The notes beneath the pieces are model-generated. The model did no database searches. It had not been told where the DNA came from and was given only the letters and a program-made list of their open reading frames with translations. From NCBI GenBank assembly GCA_025062195.1, contig JANXAS010000018.1, positions 1 to 64,000 on the forward strand: a stretch of DNA of 64,000 bases, given 5' to 3'. Both the position numbers and the translations under genes were made by a program. Source of the DNA: Armatimonadota bacterium (GTDB taxonomy: Bacteria > Armatimonadota > Fervidibacteria > Fervidibacterales > Thermosaccharophagaceae). This document shows, piece by piece, positions 45,972 through 54,400 of the stretch. The stretch's first letter is position 1. The number at the start of each line of letters is the position of its first letter.

Positions 45972-46877
45972 TCAACGCTTGAACGCGAAAGCCTCAATGC
46001 TGTTTCCGATTTGAATGCCAAGCATCATGCTGAGCGCTGTAGCCATTGCCCAGTAGGCGATGCGCAGCGAGTCAAATAGCCACCTTCGGTAAATGTTCGG
46101 TGCGCCCGGACGGACCTCAATCACTTTAAAGCCGAGCCGATTCAGACCATCCATCAAAGCATTAACGGTGAAGTGATTGACATGATTGCGTGAATCAAGA
46201 CCGATAAAGTTGCCCCTCTTGAGCACCCTCAGAAGCAGAGTTTTCAGCCAGTGAAACTTGAAGTTGGGAACGCGGATGACAAGCAAGCCACCACTTCGCA
46301 ATACACGCTTGACCTCGTTAAGCGTTATTAAAGGCTCAGGGACATGCTCAAGCACATCAATTAAAGTGACCACATCAACACTTTCCCCTTCAAGTGATGC
46401 TTCCTCAAGCGTTCCGGAGAACACCTTTAATCCAAACTGCCTGCGAGCATAGTTTGCCGCTGGCTCGCTTATCTCAACGCCGATGACATCATATCCGATC
46501 TGTCTCGCCATGTTGATGAAGAAGCCAAATGAACAACCGATATCCAGCAAAGTCCCGCCCGGTTTGTATTTCGCTATTCTCGCAAGCAGGCGTCTGTGCA
46601 GCCAAGGGCGTGCCGAAGATAGCTCACTCTCCCAATGGCGCTCATCGGCAAATTGCTCCGTGTAGTAATCCCGTATGCCTTGTAGCGTTGGCACGGTAAG
46701 CGCATATGCTATCCCACAGCACCCGCACTCAACCACAGGCACACCATCGTCAATGATCAAAGGATGCAACTCTTTGGAACTGCACCAAGGACATGAAGCC
46801 CTCGCTACCCGCCTTGTGTGCCCCTCACAAGCTTGTAAACGGACATCTCGCCTGCACGGAGCCGAATGAGCCTCCAT
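45972..46877 (-). CDS. Zinc-ribbon plus SAM-dependent methyltransferase
   Basis: 301 residues. The N-terminal CPWCSSKELHPLIIDDG and VVECGCCGIAY segment forms a four-Cys zinc ribbon, and a class I methyltransferase follows: LLDIGCSFGFFINMARQIGY (motif I), VIGVEISEPAANYARRQFG, VDVVTLIDVLEHVPEPLITL and LRSGGLLVIRVPNFKFHWLK. Such proteins often modify sugars or lipids in polysaccharide clusters. The first in-frame ATG overlaps the upstream GT-C gene by 73 bases. No closer standard start was found, so the true start is uncertain. Confidence 0.82.
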   Translation of the reverse strand: MEAHSAPCRRDVRLQACEGHTRRVARASCPWCSSKELHPLIIDDGVPVVECGCCGIAYALTVPTLQGIRDYYTEQFADERHWESELSSARPWLHRRLLARIAKYKPGGTLLDIGCSFGFFINMARQIGYDVIGVEISEPAANYARRQFGLKVFSGTLEEASLEGESVDVVTLIDVLEHVPEPLITLNEVKRVLRSGGLLVIRVPNFKFHWLKTLLLRVLKRGNFIGLDSRNHVNHFTVNALMDGLNRLGFKVIEVRPGAPNIYRRWLFDSLRIAYWAMATALSMMLGIQIGNSIEAFAFKR

Positions 46878-48517
46878 CTTGAAAGTTCACCCTCCGGCGA
46901 ACGCCCGATGAGAAGCGTTTGAATGAGCTCCTCCCAATCCGCAATGTATGTTATGCCCTGCGAGACAACATATTTGAGCATCTGTTTATCAAGCATCGCC
47001 TTCAAGGCGTCTCCATTGACAACACCGTCAAGGTTAATAACTGTGCGCTCCGATAGATAGCTTGCAGTCCCAGACTGGAACATGCCTATGCGCGCATCTT
47101 TTGGAGTGTGCTCTTTGAGCCATAGCGCCACATTCAAATATTCTTCAAAGCCACCGAATGCGCGAACTTGCATATAATGCCAACCAACATAAAGTTGAAC
47201 AAGCTGCAAAAGAACGATTGCCACAACCGAAAGCGTTGAGATGTGCCTTAACCTGCGCCTGCACGATAGCTTTTCCATGCTCAGCCGTAGCGCCTCGGCA
47301 AGCACCGAACCGACGATAATACCCAAAGGGGTAGCAACAAAGAAGTAGCGCGGGAAGAACCACCAACCGAATTGATATAGCGAATAGACGAGTATGACTA
47401 TGCCGGCATGGAAAATCCAAAACCACAACTTGAAGATGCCGCGCAGCATGCGAACAACCTCATGAAAGTAGCCGACGCGAAACAGCCACAACGAGATAAG
47501 CAATGCCAGTAGCAGCAATGCGGCGATGAAAAGCATTGCCCCATACGACCCAAAAGCGTAAACGAGTTTGGCTTTTATGAAGTTCCATTGCTGTGCCCTT
47601 AGCAGAGTTGAAGCTGCCTGAGCAAATGAATATCGCAGCACACGCCAAGTGATACCCTCATCAACAGCACCGATATAGGCGAGCGATAAGCAGCGCACAG
47701 CCTCACCGCTCTCAGGGATGACCTTGCCGACAACGGTAATGCTGTAAGCGAACCAAGGGAAGAGTGGCAAAGCAAATGCGACTGAGATAGCTATAATGCG
47801 GACGGTAAATGAGTTCACGGAAAACTGTAGGATGCCCTTGAGCGAATTCGGCTGACGGCTGTTGCTGCGTCTTTGCTTTGCCCAACCGGCTGCACACGCA
47901 ATCATGCCAGCAATGGCAAACGGCAACCCATCAATCCTGCTCAAGACAATCAGACTAAGCACAAACCCAATTGCGATGGGCTGAAGCATTGCCGGCTTCG
48001 CATTTGAGCTATGTCGCACAACGAGCAGCGCTGCGACGGAGAGCATGAACACATAGAGTCCGGTTTCCATGCCATTGAGTGATTGCCTTAAGACAGTCGG
48101 TGATGTCATCCAAAAGAAAGCTGTCCAGAGAGCGACACGCTCATCCCACAATTGCTTTGCCAAGAGGAATAGCACTAATCCAGTTAATGTGCTAAGCAAA
48201 GCGAGGGTCGTCATAGCGATGTTGATGGCGCTTTCCTTTGAAGTTCCCAAAGCATATATGGGCACAAGCATGAATGCCCATAGCGGTTGGAAACCATTGG
48301 TCATATGTATGCCATCGGTTGTTGGTCCATTGCCATTAGCTATGTTAAATGCTATTGCAGCGTAGTAACATGCATCATCACCGAATGAGCCGGTTCGTAT
48401 GAGCCAATCCCAAGGCTGCCACGCTATAGCCAATCTAACGCATAGCCCGGATAAGAGAGTGAGCAAAAGGAGCGTCTTTGAGAATCTGCTCAGGAAGATC
48501 ACACCTCCAAATTCCAA
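46805..48517 (-). CDS. GT-C-type membrane glycosyltransferase-like protein
   Basis: 570 residues, about 11-13 membrane helices. SFGDDACYYAAIAFNIANGN and MTNGFQPLWAFMLVPIYALG match the first periplasmic loop of the paralogue at 20499-22073, including the acidic pair, and the C-terminal region repeats the VINLDG motif. It probably moves a polyprenyl-linked sugar onto a surface molecule. The start is unclear: the TTG at 48517 opens the frame, but GGAGGTGTG lies inside it and would suit a start about nine codons later, where only CTG or ATC is available. It is the first gene of the minus-strand glycan cluster. Confidence 0.68.
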   Translation of the reverse strand: MEFGGVIFLSRFSKTLLLLTLLSGLCVRLAIAWQPWDWLIRTGSFGDDACYYAAIAFNIANGNGPTTDGIHMTNGFQPLWAFMLVPIYALGTSKESAINIAMTTLALLSTLTGLVLFLLAKQLWDERVALWTAFFWMTSPTVLRQSLNGMETGLYVFMLSVAALLVVRHSSNAKPAMLQPIAIGFVLSLIVLSRIDGLPFAIAGMIACAAGWAKQRRSNSRQPNSLKGILQFSVNSFTVRIIAISVAFALPLFPWFAYSITVVGKVIPESGEAVRCLSLAYIGAVDEGITWRVLRYSFAQAASTLLRAQQWNFIKAKLVYAFGSYGAMLFIAALLLLALLISLWLFRVGYFHEVVRMLRGIFKLWFWIFHAGIVILVYSLYQFGWWFFPRYFFVATPLGIIVGSVLAEALRLSMEKLSCRRRLRHISTLSVVAIVLLQLVQLYVGWHYMQVRAFGGFEEYLNVALWLKEHTPKDARIGMFQSGTASYLSERTVINLDGVVNGDALKAMLDKQMLKYVVSQGITYIADWEELIQTLLIGRSPEGELSRWRLIRLRAGEMSVYKLVRGTQGG

Positions 48518-48545
48518 AATATGCGTTTGGGGTTAAAGCTGTATT

Positions 48546-49256
48546 TCAAAACAAACTGAGCTGCTCGCCCTGCCCCCTCGGCTGCTCCTTGGCACACCTG
48601 TGTGCACATCGCAAAGGCTCAGGTATGCGATATCCGGCACAACATTTGAGCACAAGCTCAATGGCTGTATTCAAGCTGACTTTATGCCCAACTGAGACGA
48701 ACACTGGTTGAACACCCTTCTTCGTGCGCAGAGTTGCCCCTATAACATCGCCATTTTTCGGGTCAGTTATTGGCGTCCAAGAACCAACCTCGTCCTTTGG
48801 CTCCGTCCATTCGCCATACAAAATACTCTTTGCGCACCCAATTGATGGTATGTCAAGGATTAAACCCATTTGCGAAGCCAGCCCAATTCGCCTTTGATGC
48901 GCTCTGCCCTGCGCATCCCAAAGGATGAAATCAGGGTCTGCTTTAATCTTCTCAAACGCCTTCAGCACCGCCGGACCTTCACGGAAGGCAAGCAAGCCGG
49001 GAATGTATGGGAACGAAACTTCAACCTCAGCGCTGATGCATTCCTCCTCAATAAGCTCCGGGAAGGTAAGCACGCACACAACAGCCCTCATCTTACCGCT
49101 CGGAGTCTGATGGACATCAACTCCGGCGACACGGTGTGCCACAGATAACAGGTCTGGCACAACATCCTCATCAATGACTTGTGGGGCAAGACTGCGTTGT
49201 ATTTCTATCGCCTCTTCCGGTGTCACGCTCCATCTGTGAGGGCAGCTGATCCTCAC
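48546..49256 (-). CDS. nfi: Endonuclease V
   Basis: Cuts the second phosphodiester 3' of deoxyinosine in deaminated DNA. About 236 residues. VAGVDVH (metal Asp), FPYIPGLLAFREGPAVLKAF (Glu and wedge region), FILWDAQGRAHQRRIGLASQ (second Asp) and the C-terminal PVFVSVGHKVSLNTAIELVL are all family motifs. The start is taken as GTG 49256, 8 bases after AGGAGG; the frame begins three codons earlier. The Cys/Arg-rich C-terminal tail (CAHRCAKEQPRGQGEQLSLF) ends in a QLSLF sequence of the type that binds the beta sliding clamp (QLxLF). That last point is inference. Confidence 0.93.
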   Translation of the reverse strand: MRISCPHRWSVTPEEAIEIQRSLAPQVIDEDVVPDLLSVAHRVAGVDVHQTPSGKMRAVVCVLTFPELIEEECISAEVEVSFPYIPGLLAFREGPAVLKAFEKIKADPDFILWDAQGRAHQRRIGLASQMGLILDIPSIGCAKSILYGEWTEPKDEVGSWTPITDPKNGDVIGATLRTKKGVQPVFVSVGHKVSLNTAIELVLKCCAGYRIPEPLRCAHRCAKEQPRGQGEQLSLF

Positions 49257-49268
49257 ATTGCACACCTC

Positions 49269-50264
49269 CTATGGCTCGCACGCTCCCAAGGCACACCCAA
49301 TGTAACTTGAAATGCGCAGCCACTTTTCATCGTTCATGAGCTTATGCACCCATAGGGCATACTCTTCAAGCCCTGTGCGCAACTTCCTTGGCGCATGCAC
49401 ATCATGTAAAAGCAATGTGCCAACCTGCACAGCTGTAGCGCCCACTGAGAGATACTCAACTATGTCTTGTGCCCTCCAGATGCCGCCCGAAGCGACGACT
49501 TGAGCCTTTGCGCCAATTTGACGGAGCCTTCTCACCGCCTCGTATACCTTGCGCAAGACTATCGGCTTTATAGCCGGACCTGATAGACCGCCAACGACGG
49601 CACCGAGCAATGGTTTTGGCGGGAAAGAACGCACATCAAGTCCCATCGCTGGAACTGTGTTTGTAAGCACAAGGATATCGGCACCGGCATCAGAGCAGCT
49701 CTGCGCAATGAGAGCTATATCATGAGCGTTTGGTGACAACTTTACCCACACATCTCCATTCCAATTTCTTCTCACAAGTTCCGTGACCTCGCCGGCTGCT
49801 TTCGGATCAACACCAAACTCAATTCCGCCGCGCTCTATGTTCGGCGAGGAGATGTTGACTTCAATCGCTGCAATGCCACTGCATCCATTTAAAGCATTAG
49901 CGAGCACTGCATATTCTTCTTTCGTTGTGCCTATGATGCTGGCTATAACAGCGCAGGGCAATTCAGCCAACCTCGGCGCAATTCGTTCCATGAATGCGCC
50001 GATGCCTTCATTCTGGACGCCGATTGCATTTAGCATTCCAGCAGTCACTTCTGCGACTCTCGGTGGCGGCTTACCCACCCTCGGCTTTACAGTTATGCTC
50101 TTTAGCACAAGCGCCCCAACATCTTCCCACGGGAAATCATTCACACGCAAAAGCTCAAAGCCATAGCCGCAGCAACCCGAAGCCAATATGATCGGTGTTC
50201 GCAAAGTCAGCTTACCAACTTGCACACTTAAATCCACTTTAGGGACTTTGCTGCCCAACTCCAT
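49269..50264 (-). CDS. pyrD: Dihydroorotate dehydrogenase, class 1-like with catalytic Ser
   Basis: FMN enzyme of pyrimidine synthesis. 331 residues, soluble, without the N-terminal membrane helices of class 2. TPIILASGCCGYGFELLRVN, LKSITVKPRVGKPPPRV and NAIGVQNEG are substrate loops; VKLSPNAHDIALIAQ and VVASGGIWRAQDIVEYLSVG bind FMN. The catalytic loop reads VNISSPNIERGG: class 1A/1B enzymes have Cys (SCPN) here, so Ser is unusual and recalls class 2 or class 1S. No pyrK partner is nearby. It precedes nfi on the same strand by a few bases and is probably co-transcribed. Confidence 0.9.
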   Translation of the reverse strand: MELGSKVPKVDLSVQVGKLTLRTPIILASGCCGYGFELLRVNDFPWEDVGALVLKSITVKPRVGKPPPRVAEVTAGMLNAIGVQNEGIGAFMERIAPRLAELPCAVIASIIGTTKEEYAVLANALNGCSGIAAIEVNISSPNIERGGIEFGVDPKAAGEVTELVRRNWNGDVWVKLSPNAHDIALIAQSCSDAGADILVLTNTVPAMGLDVRSFPPKPLLGAVVGGLSGPAIKPIVLRKVYEAVRRLRQIGAKAQVVASGGIWRAQDIVEYLSVGATAVQVGTLLLHDVHAPRKLRTGLEEYALWVHKLMNDEKWLRISSYIGCALGACEP

Positions 50265-50590
50265 AACTCACCTTGCACCCTCCGCATGCAGTGATATGTG
50301 AAATGTAAATTTTGATAGGGCGCACTAAACGCGCCTAAAAAGCTTTTCAGATTGCCATCTGCACACGCTTTGCATCGCTCACACCGCTGAAGCCCTCATG
50401 GTGGGATGCCCATGCCAAAATATTTGAGCTCCTCCAAAAGAGTGGCTTACAGGTGCAACATACGCCATTGCCTCAGCTCCAGTTAACTACATGCAGCGGC
50501 GCATAGCATCAATCAAATTTTGGCATAATTTGGGTTGAGACTTTCGCGCCTGCATGGCACACAAATACCCGGAATGGAAAGTGAACGACA
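50265..50590. other. Divergent intergenic region, no gene seen
   Basis: 326 bases between pyrD (minus) and an isomerase (plus). A CATAAT box at about 50525 could be a -10 for the plus gene, but no -35 matches. No repeat copy or structured element was recognised. Confidence 0.5.
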
Positions 50591-51403
50591 ATGCGCTTCA
50601 TAGTTTGCTCATCAATGTTTCATAACACTCGCCTGTCGCATCACATTTACAAGCTTGCAAGGGAAGGCGTGAGTTCAATTGAGGTATGGGCTGATGGCGA
50701 ACATCATTTTAACTTCTTTGACGACGCCGAAGTGAACACCCTTCGTATAGCACTGCACAGGAGCGGCGTTAAAGCCTGTGCGCTACACGCACCATACGGT
50801 GGACAATACGACTTAAGTAGTTTGGATCACTCGCACAGACAGCGAGCCATTACAGCTTGCAGGCGCGCAATTGAAGTGGCATGCGCCATCGGTGCCGATA
50901 TTGTAATCATGCATCCCAGCGGAAGATTGCATGATGCAGCTCTTCGTGAAGAAGCTCTTAAGGCATCAATTGACAGCTTTGCAAAGCTTGTTGAGTGGGC
51001 GGAGAAGCACAATACCACTCTCGCCATTGAGAACCTTACGCCGATTGCCATCGGTGATAGCCCATTTGAACTGCTTGAGCTGATCGCGAGCGTATCAAGT
51101 GAGCGGTTGAGAGTTTGCTTTGACACGGGTCATGCAAACATAAGTGCCGAAGGGCTAATACATTCACTCCACATCCTTGCACCACACATAGTCGCAGTCC
51201 ACTGGAATGACAACGATGGGTTTGAAGACCTACACTTGCCCCCCGGCAGAGGACGCATCAACTGGCAACAATTCTTCTCGGAACTCTCAAAGCTCCCAAA
51301 ACCAAAATACATCAGCTTGGAGGCAGCATTGCCACCCAACGCAACACTCACCGGCATTCTCAGGAGTATCCTCTCACTTGCGCCAAAGGATGTGGAGCTT
51401 TAA
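50591..51403 (+). CDS. Sugar phosphate isomerase/epimerase (TIM barrel)
   Basis: 270-residue xylose isomerase-like protein. GVSSIEVWADGEHHF lies in the first unit, then KACALHAPYGGQYDLSS (His), GADIVIMHPSGRLHD (His), TLAIENLTP (Glu), RVCFDTGHANIS (Asp, His), IVAVHWNDNDGFEDLHLPPG (His, Asp) and ISLEAAL (Glu). Metal ligands are complete, closer to the AP-endonuclease-2 pattern than the other paralogues here. The substrate is unknown. The ATG lies at 50591 after GGAATGGAAAGTGAACGACA (a weak GGAAAG ribosome site). Confidence 0.82.
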   Translation: MRFIVCSSMFHNTRLSHHIYKLAREGVSSIEVWADGEHHFNFFDDAEVNTLRIALHRSGVKACALHAPYGGQYDLSSLDHSHRQRAITACRRAIEVACAIGADIVIMHPSGRLHDAALREEALKASIDSFAKLVEWAEKHNTTLAIENLTPIAIGDSPFELLELIASVSSERLRVCFDTGHANISAEGLIHSLHILAPHIVAVHWNDNDGFEDLHLPPGRGRINWQQFFSELSKLPKPKYISLEAALPPNATLTGILRSILSLAPKDVEL

Positions 51404-51493
51404 CGCCGTTTCAAGAAACTAAAGCAATACATACAGTCATCCAGCCCGTGAAAACCTAAGTTGCCTTGAATTTTTAAAATGGTATGAGCGCAA

Positions 51494-54400
51494 TCATCTC
51501 ACAACCAACTTCACTGGCTTCGCTTCAACCTTCGTTTCCTCAGGCGCATAGTATTCGTAGGCGACAGCAGCACCTGAACTTGCCCTAATTGGGTAGGTTG
51601 CCCTCAGACGATAGGATATCGTCACAGTGCCTTGTGGGCGGATTTCGTCAAGGTAGATGATCACCTGTCGCCCTGTCAAGCTGAACTTCTGTATGACCTT
51701 TTGTTCCACAAGCTTCGCCAAGTCCTCAGAGAGGATTTGGAAGCCGGGCGGTATACCGACATCAACGATCACCATCTTCGCCGCAATTGGCTGATTGTTC
51801 CTAACGCTCACTTCGCATCTAACGATATCGTTAACCGAGAGTTCACGCCTGTCGTAATCAACGCTTATATCAAGCGGTTCTTTCTCCTCACCACGAACTA
51901 TGTCCCAAGGCAGGTAATAGCGTGTGGCGACTTGATAGACCGCCGCCCCTTTACCTTGCCATTCAAATGTGACCTCGTTATCGCCTTCCCTTACAAACCT
52001 CTTCAAGTCAACCTGCCGGACGATATCACTATCTTCTGGTGTTATGCGCAGCTTTGCTACATCCTTTCCATTGCACTTTATAGCGATATGAGCATCAATC
52101 TCGCTCGTTGCGCCCTCAGTGGCGAGCAGCAAAGCCTTCAATGACCATATGGTTGCCTGCGTGCTGTGCCATGTGCCATATGCATCCTTGCTGCGCACAA
52201 GGTATGTCAAAGCCTTGTTCACAATGTCGGGATGAGAGCGCGCCTTTAGCAATGCATATGTAGCGAGCGCTGTCGTTTCAAGGTCCGCAGTTATTCCCTT
52301 GCTGTGTGTGAATGTCGGCACGCTTGTGCGCCAGTTGGCTATATCGCCCTCAACATTAGCCATTTTGGCGAGCCTATCAATAATTCGTATCGTCACCTGA
52401 TTGTTCCTGTCCCAACCGACAAACGCATTCGCTATCACAGCAAGCGCATAGGCGTCATCAACGCTCTCAACTCGCCGCCCCATCATGTATTCAACTGCTC
52501 TGCCGACTGAGCGCTTAACCTCTGCATCAGGGATGGTCGTCAATGTCTCGCTAAGCGCCCATGCAATGTATGCCGTCGTTCGCAGCACATCCGTCTGTCG
52601 GTTTATGACTCCCTCACGGATTCCCCCACCCGGTGGCTCCCAAGAGCCATCTTGGCGCTGCCTTGAGATAAGCCACTTGCTTGTCCGCTCTATTACACGC
52701 CTATCAATCTCAAAGACCTTGCTCATGTCGTTGAACTCCATTAAGCCATATGCAGTTAGCACCTCATGTGCTGGCGGATCGCCAAACCACGAGAAGCCGC
52801 CACCCTTGACCTCAAATGTGAGCAAACGTTGGTAGCCCAAGTTGATGTATTGCTCAGCCTTCATCTGTATTTCGGGGTTGATCTGCTTTGTGCGCTTCAT
52901 GTAATCAAGCACGAGCACATTCGGGTATGTGACAGAAGATGTTTGCTCAAAGCATCCGAACGGCATGCGCAGCAATTTGTCTAATCCGTCAACAACCTGG
53001 CTGAACCCACCACCGTAAATGCGCACCAGTATTGTTGAAGCATCGTCAATTGCCTGTGGCGGTATTTTCACAACCTTCTTCACGCTGCCTTTGAGCGTAT
53101 CGCTGACCGACTCCCAAACTTCCTTCCCATTAGGAATGACAAGCACCTGTCGCTTTATAGCATCGCTCATCTTCTCGCCACGGGCAATTACTGTCATGCT
53201 GTTAGTCCCGAGATTTTTAACTCGTATTGGGAAGCGGACAACGCCAACATCGCCAGCATTCATCAACACAGTTTGCTCAATGCTGCTGAGCGGCTCAAAC
53301 CACTCTTCGGGTTGAAGTTGCAGGCGCACAGTTTGAGCCGTTGGCAAGTAGTTGTAAATCGCAATTGGTATTGAGACTTCGTCACCTTGCGTCAGGCTGA
53401 CGGGGAGGTCAATGTCAACAAAGAAGTCTTGAAAGACGCGCAGAGATGCAACGGCGCTACCAAGCAAACCTCTGAGCGAGGATGCCATTACAGTCAACCG
53501 CCATGTTGTAATTGAGTCAGCCATTGCCAGGTTGAGTGATGCCCTGCCACGCTCATCAGTGATGAGTTGCGGAATGAACACAAGTGTTTCAGGGAAGAAC
53601 TGCCTTATGCGAATCTGTTGTGCCTCGGGTGCACCACCACCAAAGCCAGCTGCAGCTTTTGGTCCAGGAGGCCCTTCCGGTCCGCGAGGTCCGACAGGTC
53701 CTTGAGGACCTGCAAGCGCCGCACGCTCTGCTCCAAATGCTCCCAATCCAAGTTGCTGGACAGCTGCTCCCCTATCAAGTATTCTAGTAAACCATATTGA
53801 TTCCTGAGGCATCCTGACATCGTCATTTGTCCCAAAATCACCATCAGGTCCTGCACTGGTGAGCTGTAGGAAGCGCCCCCTTATAAGTTCAGCGCGATAC
53901 TCCCTTCCCAGCGGGTCAAGCACATCCTGACGGCTAATCAACCTCTCGCGAATAAGCGCATCTATGATTTCCTTCTGCTCCGGATAACTACCACGGCGCC
54001 GGCGATATTCCTCAAGCGCGTTGAGCAAACGCGTGTAAACCTTTTGTGCATGCTCAATCCACTTGCCACGAAGCTTCTGTGCCCTTACCTGCCAAGTGTT
54101 CACATACATTGTGTGCAAGTTTGGCATTGCTGCAGCAAAAAGCACCCTTGCAGCCCTCTCTTTTCTCTCATCAATTGTAGCCGGCTGTGGGCGCTCAAGC
54201 GGGAGCAGTCTTAGCGACTTAAGCAGTATAATAGTTGGCTCAAAGCCGCGAATCTGATATTTCGGCTTTAGAAGCTCACGCTCAAGCATGAAGTAAACTT
54301 TCTCAAGTCCCGGCTGCATCTCCTGAAGCGCATAGACCGATTCATCAACTGCGGTTATCCCAAGCGCCGCAAGCATTGGTCTCCCAGATGTATCTGAGAC

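Noticed and set aside
53641-53735. A true collagen domain in the macroglobulin
   Set aside because: Only about six Gly-x-y triplets are present, too few for a stable triple helix; described as a collagen-like linker instead.
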